36,251 bases of DNA from an uncultured bacterium (GTDB taxonomy: Bacteria; Patescibacteriota; Minisyncoccia; Phycocordibacterales; CAIJYI01). Position numbers and translations under genes: made by a program. The first letter of the stretch is position 1; each line of letters begins with the position of its first letter. The DNA is taken from assembly GCA_903824855.1 (NCBI GenBank), contig CAIJYI010000038.1, forward strand, positions 1-36,251, read 5' to 3'. Of the stretch, positions 17,501-26,934 are shown piece by piece. The notes under the pieces are model-generated. The model was not told the origin of the DNA and did no database searches. It worked only from the letters and a program-made list of their open reading frames with translations.

Positions 17501-17980
17501 ATGAGACATAAACATATTTATATTATTGCCGCAGTTCTTCCTCTTTTGATGGGGGTAATTATATTTCTTGGAACATTTTCAAAACCGAATACACCACCTC
17601 CAATAATGATGGAGGATGGAAGTGATATAACCGGATTATCAAAACTGGTGACAGTGAATGACTATATATATGTGACGAGTTTGAAGGAGGGTGAGATCAT
17701 TCAAAGTCCGCTTACGGTAAAAGGATTTGCAAGAGGTACTTGGTATTTTGAGGCGTCCTTTCCCGTAAAAATTGTAGACTCAAAAGGGAACGTTTTGGGT
17801 CAATCACCGGCACAGGCAGAATCGGATTGGATGACTGAGCAGATGGTTCCATTTTCCGGAACGATAGAATTCACCGCGAAGGAAGGAGAAAAAGGCGAAG
17901 TTATTTTCGAGAAAGATAATCCGTCAGGTCTTCCTGAGAATGCAGGAGAACTTCGCATACCGATAATATTTGGAAAGTAA
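17501..17980 (+). CDS. Secreted/anchored protein with Gmad2-type immunoglobulin-like domain
   Basis: N-terminal TM then VTSLKEGEIIQSPLTVKGFARGTWYFEASFPVKIVDSKGNVLG... Confidence 0.8.
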   Translation: MRHKHIYIIAAVLPLLMGVIIFLGTFSKPNTPPPIMMEDGSDITGLSKLVTVNDYIYVTSLKEGEIIQSPLTVKGFARGTWYFEASFPVKIVDSKGNVLGQSPAQAESDWMTEQMVPFSGTIEFTAKEGEKGEVIFEKDNPSGLPENAGELRIPIIFGK

Positions 17981-18019
17981 GAATATCAAAAAAGTTAAAA
18001 ATATTGTATAATATATCAT

Positions 18020-19090
18020 ATGACCTTAATTTTAGGCTTCGTATTATTAATAATAGTAATAATTATTATGGCAGGAACAAACGCCGAAACCAATCAAGAA
18101 GTAAAAATGAAATCTTCTCCAAAAGATGTCTTTCTTCATATTTTGATGATAGGCACGCTTTATGTGAGTACTTTCATGTTTTCATCTCTTTGGTTTGATT
18201 ACGTGAATTTTTTATTTCCCGATAAATTGAATTACAATTATCGCGCGATACTTGATGGAATCCTTGTTGGAACATCGACACTTATCGTCGTATTTCCTGT
18301 ATACCTTCTTACTGCTTGGTTGCTTGAAAAAGAGATTAAACAAATTCCTGAGAAGAGGGAATTGCGTGTTCGTAAATGGCTCGTCTATCTCACATTGTTT
18401 GCCGCCGCGATTGCCGTCATCGTTGAAATCGTCCGACTCGTTTACAATTTCCTCTCCGGTGAACTTACTATGAATTTCTTTCTTAAGATTCTCATTGTTC
18501 TCATCGTTGCAACCTTCACGTTTGGATATTATTTATGGGATGCCAAAAGGGAAGTCGGCTCAGTAAGTATGATTCCAAAGTATCTCGCTTATGCGACAGG
18601 ATTCATCGTCCTCGTCAGTTTTGTATTGAATTTTATTCTCATGGGATCTCCGGCAAGCCAGAGAGCCGTGAAATTTGATGATCAGCGTGTTTCAGATTTG
18701 CAAAGTATTCAATATCAAATAATCAGCCATTGGCAACAAAAAGAATCTTTGCCTTCTAATCTTTCGGCTCTTTCCGATAGTATTAGCGGATTTACCGCAC
18801 CGACGGATCCTGATACACGCGCACAATATGAATATTCAATTAAAGGTCCGCTCTCTTTTGAACTCTGCGCGACATTCGGGGCAAAAAGCATTGTGACAGG
18901 AGCACCCGACAGAGTGTACTCTACACCGGCAGAAAAACTCGGCGTTAATGCTCCTATTGAAAGTTGGTCACATGAAGCGGGACATTTCTGCTTCACGAGA
19001 ACTATTGACCCGGAGATTTATAAAATCAACAAGCCGCTCCCGGTGATTATTCAGAACACAACTACTCCTGCCGTAGTACCGGTTAAATAA
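18020..19090 (+). CDS. DUF5671-like multi-TM membrane protein with soluble C-terminal domain
   Basis: SSPKDVFLHILMIGTLYVSTFMFSSLWFDYVNFLFPD...; C-terminal SQRAVKFDDQRVSDLQSIQYQIISHWQQKESLPSNLSAL. Confidence 0.75.
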   Translation: MTLILGFVLLIIVIIIMAGTNAETNQEVKMKSSPKDVFLHILMIGTLYVSTFMFSSLWFDYVNFLFPDKLNYNYRAILDGILVGTSTLIVVFPVYLLTAWLLEKEIKQIPEKRELRVRKWLVYLTLFAAAIAVIVEIVRLVYNFLSGELTMNFFLKILIVLIVATFTFGYYLWDAKREVGSVSMIPKYLAYATGFIVLVSFVLNFILMGSPASQRAVKFDDQRVSDLQSIQYQIISHWQQKESLPSNLSALSDSISGFTAPTDPDTRAQYEYSIKGPLSFELCATFGAKSIVTGAPDRVYSTPAEKLGVNAPIESWSHEAGHFCFTRTIDPEIYKINKPLPVIIQNTTTPAVVPVK

Positions 19091-19099
19091 TATTGAATA

Positions 19100-19131
19100 A
19101 AACAACCCCGCACATGGCGGGGTTGTTTTAT
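19100..19131 (+). terminator. Intrinsic terminator
   Basis: AACAACCCCGCacatgGCGGGGTTGTTTTATT. Confidence 0.85.
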
Positions 19132-19133
19132 TG

Positions 19134-19162
19134 TTGACAGATTATATTTAATGGTGTATAAT
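19134..19162 (+). promoter_or_regulatory. Perfect-consensus sigma70-type promoter
   Basis: TTGACA (19134-19139), 17-bp spacer, TATAAT (19157-19162). Confidence 0.88.
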
Positions 19163-19222
19163 ATATATGTATCCGTAAATGGATACTTGTTTTTTAAGGC
19201 CTAAAAAAAGGAGGCATATGAC

Positions 19223-19417
19223 ATGAAAAGAGTGTTCCGTTATGTTCAAAAAAGAAGTGCATTTTTTGAAAGTATAGTATTGGTTTGGATGCTTGCCGTT
19301 AATGACGGAGATCATAGACATCGAATGTCTCGCACGACATTCCAAGCGCCACCAATCTCTAATCAAAGAAAACACAAACAAAAGGTAATTCACCTTTTGC
19401 CTTGGGAAGAAGAATAA
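19223..19417 (+). CDS. Small basic protein of unknown function (64 aa), monocistronic
   Basis: Consensus promoter upstream, AAGGAGG SD 8 nt before ATG, terminator downstream. Confidence 0.65.
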   Translation: MKRVFRYVQKRSAFFESIVLVWMLAVNDGDHRHRMSRTTFQAPPISNQRKHKQKVIHLLPWEEE

Positions 19418-19436
19418 TACGGAGTTAAACACACGG

Positions 19437-19463
19437 CGGGTCAGCAATGACCCGTTTTATTAT
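19437..19463 (+). terminator. Intrinsic terminator of the small gene
   Basis: CGGGTCAgcaaTGACCCG + TTTTATTATT. Confidence 0.85.
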
Positions 19464-19589
19464 TGAGTTTGTCGTTGTTTATTAAATATGCGTAATAATA
19501 GGGCATATTCCCAAAAGCTTCCCTTTTTTTCGTTTTTATGTTATTATATATTCACATTTCCCGATGCGGGATTTTTTTTAATAAATTTT

Positions 19590-21377
19590 ATGGAAATCAG
19601 AAATATTGCAATTATCGCTCACGTCGACCATGGAAAAACAAAACTGACTGACTCAATTATGAAGCAGACAGGAATGTTTCAGGAAGGCGAAAGTATGGAC
19701 TCAAACGCGCTCGAACAAGAGCGTGGCATAACCATATATTCAAAAAATACCGCAACCTATTATAAAGGAACAAAAATCAACATTGTTGATACTCCCGGGC
19801 ATGCCGACTTCGGTTCAGAAGTTGAGCGAGTTCTCCGTTCCATCGACTGCGTTCTTTTGGTGGTTGATGCTCAAGAAGGCCCGATGCCTCAGACACGTTT
19901 TGTTCTCAAAAAATCTTTAGAGCTTGGACTTAAACCGATTGTCGTCATAAATAAAATCGACAAACCTGCCGCTGACCCTGACAAATGCGAGGAAGATGTT
20001 CTTGAACTTTTTATGGAACTCGGCGCTTCTGATGAACAATGTGATTTTACCGTTGTGTATGCTATCGGAAGAGAAGGAATCGCGAAGATGAAACTTGAAG
20101 ATGAGTCAAAAGATTTGACTCCGCTTTTGGATACCATTTTGCGTGTCGTCCCTGCCGCGAAATCAGACACAACACTCCCGCTTCGCGCACAGCCATTTAA
20201 TCTCGGATATGACAATTATTTAGGACGTCTTGCTATCATGCGCGTCTATGAAGGAATTATCAAATCCGGTGATATCGTTCAGGCAAAAAATGTCGAAGGA
20301 AAAACTCATAGCGGAAAGGTGACAAAACTCTTTTCATTCAAAGGTGTTGGACGTGAAGAAATCGCTCAAGCCGAAGCCGGAGACATTGTTCTTATGGCCG
20401 GTCTTCCTGATATTTATATCGGAGAAACGGTTTGTATGTCTCCTGACACTGAACCGTTGCCTGCTATTAAAGTAGATGAACCGACTATTTCCATTAATCT
20501 CTTGGTTAATAATTCTCCGTTCGCCGGACGGGAGGGAAAATTTGTTACGTCACGTCAGATTCGCGAAAGGCTCGAAAGGGAACTTGAGATTAACGTCGGT
20601 TTGAAAATCGATTTCTCCGAGATTGAAACGATTCGTGTATACGGACGCGGCGAATTACATGTTTCTATTTTGCTCGAAAATATGCGAAGAGAAGGATATG
20701 AACTCCAAGTTTCTCAACCTCAGGTTATCGTAAAAAATATCGACGGAGTGAAGAGTGAACCATTTGAAGAAATTACCGTTGACGTTCCTACCATCTATCA
20801 AGGTGTTGTTATTGAAAAACTCGGCAATCGCGCTGTTATCATCGTGAATATGAAGCAACACGAAAATACTTCCCGCATCACATTCGAAGGACCGACTCGC
20901 GGATTACTCGGATATCGCAATCAATTTATTGTCGATACAAAAGGACTTGGAATTATGGCGAGTCGTGTCATCGGATTCAGACCGTGGGCGGGAGAAATTA
21001 AGAAACGTTCGACCGGTTCTCAGGTTTCAATGATTGCCGGAAAAGTTGCCGGCTATGCACTCTGGAATTTCCAGGAACGCGGAACGTTGTATATCGACCC
21101 GGGCACAGAAGTATATGAAGGTATGGTAATCGGTAACGCTTCAAAAGGAGATGATATGATTGTAAATCCCGTCAAAGGAAAAAATCTTACCAATGTTCGT
21201 TCCTCCGGAAATGACGAAGCTATCGTTCTCACTCCTCCGTATCGTTTGGATATTGAACGCGGTCTCGAAGTCATGGCGGAAGATGAATACTTGGAAATTA
21301 CCCCGAAGAATGTCCGCCTCCGTAAGATGGGATTGACCGAAAATGAAAGATCAAAAATGAAACGAAATACTATTTAA
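19590..21377 (+). CDS. typA: GTP-binding protein TypA/BipA
   Basis: [64 protein letters not shown] 19590 replaces the longer ORF-track start. Confidence 0.96.
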   Translation: MEIRNIAIIAHVDHGKTKLTDSIMKQTGMFQEGESMDSNALEQERGITIYSKNTATYYKGTKINIVDTPGHADFGSEVERVLRSIDCVLLVVDAQEGPMPQTRFVLKKSLELGLKPIVVINKIDKPAADPDKCEEDVLELFMELGASDEQCDFTVVYAIGREGIAKMKLEDESKDLTPLLDTILRVVPAAKSDTTLPLRAQPFNLGYDNYLGRLAIMRVYEGIIKSGDIVQAKNVEGKTHSGKVTKLFSFKGVGREEIAQAEAGDIVLMAGLPDIYIGETVCMSPDTEPLPAIKVDEPTISINLLVNNSPFAGREGKFVTSRQIRERLERELEINVGLKIDFSEIETIRVYGRGELHVSILLENMRREGYELQVSQPQVIVKNIDGVKSEPFEEITVDVPTIYQGVVIEKLGNRAVIIVNMKQHENTSRITFEGPTRGLLGYRNQFIVDTKGLGIMASRVIGFRPWAGEIKKRSTGSQVSMIAGKVAGYALWNFQERGTLYIDPGTEVYEGMVIGNASKGDDMIVNPVKGKNLTNVRSSGNDEAIVLTPPYRLDIERGLEVMAEDEYLEITPKNVRLRKMGLTENERSKMKRNTI

Positions 21378-21426
21378 GAGGTTCAACCTCCGGGACAGAA
21401 TTTAAATATGTGTTGTAATAGAAAAA

Positions 21427-21455
21427 CAGCCCCGAATTAATTCGGGGCTGTGTGT
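21427..21455 (-). terminator. Intrinsic terminator of the ADP-forming acyl-CoA synthetase gene
   Basis: Minus strand CAGCCCCGAATTAATTCGGGGCTGTTTTTC. Confidence 0.8.
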
Positions 21456-21471
21456 TTGTGTTAGACGAAAA

Positions 21472-24015
21472 TTAGCTTTCGTCGGTTGTGTAGTCTATCA
21501 GAGCTTCCAAAAGAAGTTTCTGAACAATATCAATGAGCGAAGCGCTTTCGGTAAAAAGTTTTTGCTTTGCGGCAAAAGAGTTTTTTACTTTTTTCACTTC
21601 TATCATTCCGACGAGTGCATCATTAAGAGTTGCGATGAAAATCATTTCTTTCGCATAATCAATATTTGTAATGCGAGAAATCTCATCGCTCGGTAAATGA
21701 TATGATCGAAAGAGAGCATCATCCTCTTGCGCTACAGAGCGAACCTTAATGGGGAAAGAAAAATATCTTTCCTTAGATTCTTTATTGTATTGGTGAGGAT
21801 ATGGACGTATTGCAGGAAACCCTTGTTTTCCTTCGGGGTGAAGTTCAATACGGGCATCAAGCGCAACAATTTCTTTATCAGACGCAAAGAGCGGGTTGAT
21901 ATCGCATTCGGAAATTTCAGGATAATCCGTTACCAGACGTGAAAGATTTACCAAAACTTCGGTAATTTTTTCTAAGTCTGCGGAAGCTTTTCCTCTCGCA
22001 CCTTTCAGTGCTTTGAAGATTTTTGTTTTTTCCATAATATTCCGTGCAGAAATACTGTTTAAAGGCGGTATTGCTATCGCTTTGTCTTTCAGAATTTCAG
22101 TGAGCGTTCCGCCCCAACCGAACATAATTACCGGACCCCATTGAGGATCGGTTTTTGTTCCAAGAATGACTTCGTATCCGTCAGATAATTTTATCATCGG
22201 AGAAACGGTGACTCCCTGAAAATGTTCAGCACCGATTTTTTTCGTAACATCTTCCCGTATTTCGCGGAAAGCGTTTGCGACTTCATCGTCGTTATGAAGA
22301 TTTAACTTAACTCCGCCGACATCGGTTTTATGACTGATGGTTTTGGAATAAAGTTTTACCACTACGGGGTAGCCAATATCTTTGGCCGCATAGACCGCAG
22401 TTACTTCTGTTTCCGCTAACGTTGATGTGACCGTTGGAATTCCATAAGATGAAAATACTTTCATCGCTTCGTCTGTCGTTAGGGCAGTACGTCCATCGGC
22501 ACGAACTTGAGCGAGTACGTTTTTCACTTCACCGCAACAAGGAGAAAAAGGAATTGCTTTTGGAACCTTTTTTATTTCCGTTGCCAGTTTTTGCCCTTCA
22601 ACTAAATATTGAATTGCACGAACGGCTTGGTCGGGGTCGTTGATGTTTGGAATATTCGCATCGCAAAGAATATCGCGCGCTTTTTTCATAAGTCCATCAC
22701 CAAGTTTCCAATCGTCGCCACCCATAAAGCTCGCAACTACCGGTTTACCATTTCCAACTTCTCGAATTGTGTCAGCAATAGCTTGCGCTACGTGATCGGG
22801 TCGAACAGTTATAATGGCAGCCAATGTGACGTGAAGAATATCCACTTCAGGAGCTTCCAATAAAATCTTTGTTGATTCGCCGTATTCTTTTGAACCGACA
22901 CCACCGGTCATATCGATAGGGTTGCCGTGACTCCAAATTGGAGGAAGCACCTTATTGAGTTTTTCCAGAGTTTCAGTTGAAAGTTCGGTTAATTTACCGT
23001 GAGCCGTTGCAAATGCATCGGTCGCGATAACACCTGGACCGCCTGCGTGTGAAAGAAGAGCCACCTTTTCTTGTCCTTCCGCAAGTTTTATCTTATCGGA
23101 AAGTAGCATAACGTTGTAGAAATCCGCGATGGAATCTACTCGTGGTATGCCGGCTCTTTGCATCGCCGCTTCAAAAACATCATCAGATCCGACGAGCGAA
23201 CCTGTGTGAGATTTTGCCGCAGCACCTGCCGCTTCTGTTTTGCCCGGTTTTATAACCGCAACAAATTTTCCTGCGTCGCGAAGCATTTTTGCCGCACTCA
23301 TAAAATCACGAGCATCATTTACTGTTTCCATATACATGAGGACGCTCTCAGTGAGAGGGTCGGTCGCTGCAAAGGCAAGTAAATCGTTCATGTTAACATC
23401 TGCGCCTGAGCCGATACTTACGACTCGGCTAAAACCAAAATGTTGAGTGAGCGCTTGGCATGCTACAGGAGCAGCCATACCTCCACTTTGAGTGAAGAAT
23501 GCTACTGAACCTTTTGGCGGTTGAGAACAAACGAATGTCGGATTGAAGTTGTGATGAGGGGAAATGACACCGAGACAGTTTGTCCCGACAAGTCGTATTC
23601 CTTTCAATGCTTCAACAATTTTTCTTTCGCGTTCTTTTCCTTCAGGACCGGCTTCAGAGAAACCGGCAGTCGGCATGACGATGGCTTTTACACCTCTTTT
23701 GTGACACTGTTCGATTACTTTTATAATCGATTCATAATGTGCCGCGCCGATGGTAATAACAACGCAGTCAATTTTTTCTTCCGGAATTGAGAGAATATCA
23801 GGATAAGCCTTTATCCCGAGAACTGTTTCTCGTTTAGGATTTATCGGATAAACTTTTCGTCCGTCTATCGCTCCGGCGAGTAAGTTTTCAAACATACCGC
23901 GGGTAACAGCAGGGACGCCGGGAGAATTTTCAGATTCTGATGCGCCTACGTGTGCAACAATCATGGGGTTGAATAATTCATTCAAACCATTGGTATTTAG
24001 ACCTTTTTTAGACAT
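21472..24015 (-). CDS. ADP-forming acetate/acyl-CoA ligase (fused alpha-beta) with a short GNAT-like C-terminal extension
   Basis: CoA-binding region, catalytic-His-type KSHTGSLVGSDDVFEAAMQRAG, LSHAGGPGVIATDA, ATP-grasp VVKLYSKTISHKTDVGGVKLNL, GWGGTLTEIL, DINPLF. SD AGGAGG before ATG 24015. Confidence 0.92.
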   Translation of the reverse strand: MSKKGLNTNGLNELFNPMIVAHVGASESENSPGVPAVTRGMFENLLAGAIDGRKVYPINPKRETVLGIKAYPDILSIPEEKIDCVVITIGAAHYESIIKVIEQCHKRGVKAIVMPTAGFSEAGPEGKERERKIVEALKGIRLVGTNCLGVISPHHNFNPTFVCSQPPKGSVAFFTQSGGMAAPVACQALTQHFGFSRVVSIGSGADVNMNDLLAFAATDPLTESVLMYMETVNDARDFMSAAKMLRDAGKFVAVIKPGKTEAAGAAAKSHTGSLVGSDDVFEAAMQRAGIPRVDSIADFYNVMLLSDKIKLAEGQEKVALLSHAGGPGVIATDAFATAHGKLTELSTETLEKLNKVLPPIWSHGNPIDMTGGVGSKEYGESTKILLEAPEVDILHVTLAAIITVRPDHVAQAIADTIREVGNGKPVVASFMGGDDWKLGDGLMKKARDILCDANIPNINDPDQAVRAIQYLVEGQKLATEIKKVPKAIPFSPCCGEVKNVLAQVRADGRTALTTDEAMKVFSSYGIPTVTSTLAETEVTAVYAAKDIGYPVVVKLYSKTISHKTDVGGVKLNLHNDDEVANAFREIREDVTKKIGAEHFQGVTVSPMIKLSDGYEVILGTKTDPQWGPVIMFGWGGTLTEILKDKAIAIPPLNSISARNIMEKTKIFKALKGARGKASADLEKITEVLVNLSRLVTDYPEISECDINPLFASDKEIVALDARIELHPEGKQGFPAIRPYPHQYNKESKERYFSFPIKVRSVAQEDDALFRSYHLPSDEISRITNIDYAKEMIFIATLNDALVGMIEVKKVKNSFAAKQKLFTESASLIDIVQKLLLEALIDYTTDES

Positions 24016-24061
24016 TTTCTGCCTCCTTTTCAAATTTCAAACTACCAAAATATCCGATGTC

Positions 24062-24090
24062 ATCCTATCACTCTTATTGATAAATGTCAA
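24062..24090 (-). promoter_or_regulatory. Promoter of the ADP-forming acyl-CoA synthetase gene
   Basis: Minus strand TTGACA-17-TAGGAT. Confidence 0.6.
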
Positions 24091-24111
24091 ATAAATATAT
24101 AAGTACTAGTT

Positions 24112-24183
24112 CATCATTCTGGACATGATTCAGAATCCACGTTGTTCGGACGTGGATTCCAGATCGCGGTCTGGAATGACGGA
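24112..24183. repeat. REP-like imperfect palindrome, copy 2
   Basis: catcattctggacatgattcagaatccacgttgttcggacgtggattccagatcgcggtctggaatgacgga. Confidence 0.85.
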
Positions 24184-24212
24184 TGAGGAGCTGTGAGTCG
24201 ACGTAAAAAAAC

Positions 24213-24238
24213 ACCCCGAAATTAATCGGGGTGGGTTC
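24213..24238 (-). terminator. Intrinsic terminator of the nfn operon
   Basis: CACCCCGAAATTAATCGGGGTG hairpin, minus-strand T-run. Confidence 0.7.
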
Positions 24239-24258
24239 ATTTAATACACGCCGGTGTA

Positions 24259-25719
24259 TTAAGTTATTGGCTTAAACTCTTCAGATGTTGGCCATTGCCA
24301 TTTATCTTTGAGATATTGGTCAATCGTGCGGGCTGCAGTTTTTCCGTCGCCCATTGCGAGGATAACGGTTGCGCCACCACGTGCGGTATCACCGCCTGAC
24401 CAGACGCCGGGAATAGAAGTTCTTCCGTGATCGTCAACTCGTAAGTTTCCGATTTTCCCGTATTTAATTTCGGGAATTGCGCTTTGGATTACTGTGTTTG
24501 GTTTTTGGCCAATCGCGGTAATAACCAATTCGGCTGGAATGATAAATTCTGATCCGGGGATTATTATTGGACGTTTACGTCCGGAGGCATCGGCCTCTCC
24601 CATTTTTGTACGTACGCATCTTACGCCGGCAACTTTTCCTGCTTCGCTCAAAATTTCGAGTGGCGCGACTTGTTCTTGGAGAGTAACCCCTTCTTCAAGT
24701 GCGTGCTCAATCTCAACTTTACGAGCGGGCATTTCTTCTCGTGTACGACGGTAAGCAATAGTGATATTTGCATCACCATATTTTTCCATACCGACACGTT
24801 TTGAAGAACGTGCTGCGTCCATTGCTACGTTACCGCCTCCGAAAACGACGACGTTTTTGAAATCGGTAAGGTGTGTTTCGTAAGAAGGGTCATAACCATG
24901 CATCAAGTTGACGCGGGTTAGCCATTCGTTTGCGGTCATGCTACCGGGTCTGTCTTGTCCCGGAATTCCGAGAGTTGAAGGTTCACCGGCGCCGGTCGCA
25001 AAGAATACGGCATCGTAGTCAGCTAAAAGTTCGGGGATAGTTTTTTTATCAATGAACATGTCGTTGATAAGTTCTATTCCGCCAAAGCTAAGAATATAAT
25101 CCACTTCATTCTTCACAATTTTTTTAGGAAGACGAAATTCGGGAATACCGTACACGAGTACGCCACCGGGAAGATGGAATGCTTCAAACATCGCAACGCG
25201 GTGTCCGTGCATTCTCAAATATGCGGCAGCTGTCAGACCGGCAGGACCGGAACCGACGACGGCGACACATTTTCCTGTGTCAGGCATCAATGATGGAACT
25301 CTTGGTCCGCCATGATCTCTTTCCCATTCCCACAAGAAGCGTTCAATCGCTCCGATAGAAATAGATTCGCCTTTTTTACCGAGTGAACATCCCAACTCGC
25401 ATTGTACGTTTTGCGGACAAACGAGACCGGTTATTCCAAAAAGAATGTTGCTTTGTCGATACATATCGACCGCTTTTTGATACCATCCTTTTTGAACAAA
25501 TTCCAAAATTCTTGGAACGGGAACTTCAACGGGGCAAAGTGAAATACATGCTTGCCGTTTATCTTGCAAACAGCGTGACGCTTCTTTGCAGGCGGCTTCT
25601 TCGCAGATACCTGTTTCGACTTGCTTCCAGTTTTTATTTCTTTCATCAGCCGGAAGCGTTGGCATTTCTGGACGACCGAGCTGTGCAGGGCGCCTTGTTG
25701 TTTTTTCTTCTTCGCTCAT
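24259..25719 (-). CDS. nfnB: NADPH-dependent glutamate-synthase-like flavoprotein; probable NfnB (large) subunit of ferredoxin:NADP transhydrogenase
   Basis: Fe-S cysteine motifs CRQ/CP-type, two Rossmann motifs VVGSGPAGLTAAAYLRMHGHRV and VVFGGGNVAMDAARS, GVWSGGDTARGGATVI. 4-bp overlap with the next ORF. Confidence 0.88.
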   Translation of the reverse strand: MSEEEKTTRRPAQLGRPEMPTLPADERNKNWKQVETGICEEAACKEASRCLQDKRQACISLCPVEVPVPRILEFVQKGWYQKAVDMYRQSNILFGITGLVCPQNVQCELGCSLGKKGESISIGAIERFLWEWERDHGGPRVPSLMPDTGKCVAVVGSGPAGLTAAAYLRMHGHRVAMFEAFHLPGGVLVYGIPEFRLPKKIVKNEVDYILSFGGIELINDMFIDKKTIPELLADYDAVFFATGAGEPSTLGIPGQDRPGSMTANEWLTRVNLMHGYDPSYETHLTDFKNVVVFGGGNVAMDAARSSKRVGMEKYGDANITIAYRRTREEMPARKVEIEHALEEGVTLQEQVAPLEILSEAGKVAGVRCVRTKMGEADASGRKRPIIIPGSEFIIPAELVITAIGQKPNTVIQSAIPEIKYGKIGNLRVDDHGRTSIPGVWSGGDTARGGATVILAMGDGKTAARTIDQYLKDKWQWPTSEEFKPIT

Positions 25720-26660
25720 GATTGCGCTTCCTCTTGCAGAGAATACTTACTGTATTCGATTGTTTTTCTGAATTGTTCGAGGGCTTGGGCTTCTTGCGTT
25801 CTGAATTGGTTTAATCTCAATTTGAGAGTAGCCCAATCAATAGTGTTGCCGTCAACTTCAGGGCCGTCTACACATAAACGAAATGTTTTTTCGCCGACGT
25901 TGTATTGGCATCCGAAGCACATTCCTGTGCCGTCTATCATCATCGCAACAGCGCTGGCAATATAGTGTACATTGCGAGGTTTTGTTTCTGTTGCAAGAAC
26001 TTCTAGCATAGGGAGTGGACCGACACCGAAGACGTGAGAAAGTTGTTTAGCTTCTCCCAAATAATCCATAAGTGCGATAAAAGGAGGAGTTACTCTTCCT
26101 TGAATACGACCTTCTTTTATTTCGCCTTCTTCGATACAAACAATTAACTTATCAACGTATGGACGAATTTTTTCTTCCCAGAATAGGAATTTTTCTTCGC
26201 GTGCACCGAGGATAAGAATGATTTTATTTCCGGCTTCTTTCAAAGCGCGAACGACGGGGAACATAGGAGCGACACCGACACCGCCGGCGACGCAAAGAAT
26301 GGTTCCGTCATATTTTTTAATTTCAGACGCAACACCGAGAGCACCACGAACAGAATAGAGTGTATCGCCGACTTCGAGGGCAGCCATTCTCATAGTTGAA
26401 ACACCAACTGCTTGAAATACAAGAGTGAGTGTTCCTTTTTCTTGATCATAGTCTGCAATAGTGAGCGGTACTGATTTACCTTTTTCATGAACAATAACGT
26501 TCACGAATCGTCCGGGTTCTGCGGTGTGTATTGCTCTTGGAGCATACACGCCTATTTCATATATTTTTGGGGCCAATCGTTTTTTCCAGAGAATGGTATT
26601 CTCAGGATAGAGCATTGGCGCTGCCAAAAGTTCACGAATAGTTGGCTTTTGGTGTGACAT
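25716..26660 (-). CDS. nfnA: Sulfide/dihydroorotate-dehydrogenase-like FAD/NAD-binding protein; probable NfnA (small) subunit
   Basis: VPLTIADYDQEKGTLTLVFQAVGVSTMRM, VAGGVGVAPMFPVVRAL, DGTGMCFGCQYNVGEKTFRLCVDGPEVDG. Confidence 0.88.
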   Translation of the reverse strand: MSHQKPTIRELLAAPMLYPENTILWKKRLAPKIYEIGVYAPRAIHTAEPGRFVNVIVHEKGKSVPLTIADYDQEKGTLTLVFQAVGVSTMRMAALEVGDTLYSVRGALGVASEIKKYDGTILCVAGGVGVAPMFPVVRALKEAGNKIILILGAREEKFLFWEEKIRPYVDKLIVCIEEGEIKEGRIQGRVTPPFIALMDYLGEAKQLSHVFGVGPLPMLEVLATETKPRNVHYIASAVAMMIDGTGMCFGCQYNVGEKTFRLCVDGPEVDGNTIDWATLKLRLNQFRTQEAQALEQFRKTIEYSKYSLQEEAQS

Positions 26661-26802
26661 GATTCCTCCTTTGTTTTGAGGGTAAAATGGAATTTTTTTG
26701 TATCATTTTGTCAAAAAACTCTCTATAACGCTTGTTCTTTAGAAACAAGTTCCTGACTATCTTGTACCACAAAGTTTGAGATTGTGCAAGGGGTGTAGCT
26801 GT

Positions 26803-26872
26803 CGTCATTCTGGACTTGATCCAGAATCCACGTTGGCCGGACGTGGATTCCAGATCGCGGTCTGGAATGACG
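26803..26872. repeat. REP-like imperfect palindrome, copy 3
   Basis: cgtcattctggacttgatccagaatccacgttggccggacgtggattccagatcgcggtctggaatgacg. Confidence 0.87.
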
Positions 26873-26897
26873 GACTGGTGTTGTGTTATGTCTAATT

Positions 26898-26928
26898 AAA
26901 AAAACCGACATGAATTACCATGTCGGTG
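26898..26928 (-). terminator. Intrinsic terminator of the aminotransferase gene
   Basis: ACCGACATGaattacCATGTCGGT with T-run on minus strand. Confidence 0.75.
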
Positions 26929-26934
26929 TTGTTG

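Noticed and set aside
26723-26911. ORF 26723..26911 (-), HSRPRSGIH...WILDQVQNDD
   Set aside because: This is a translation of the REP-like palindrome, a common spurious ORF.
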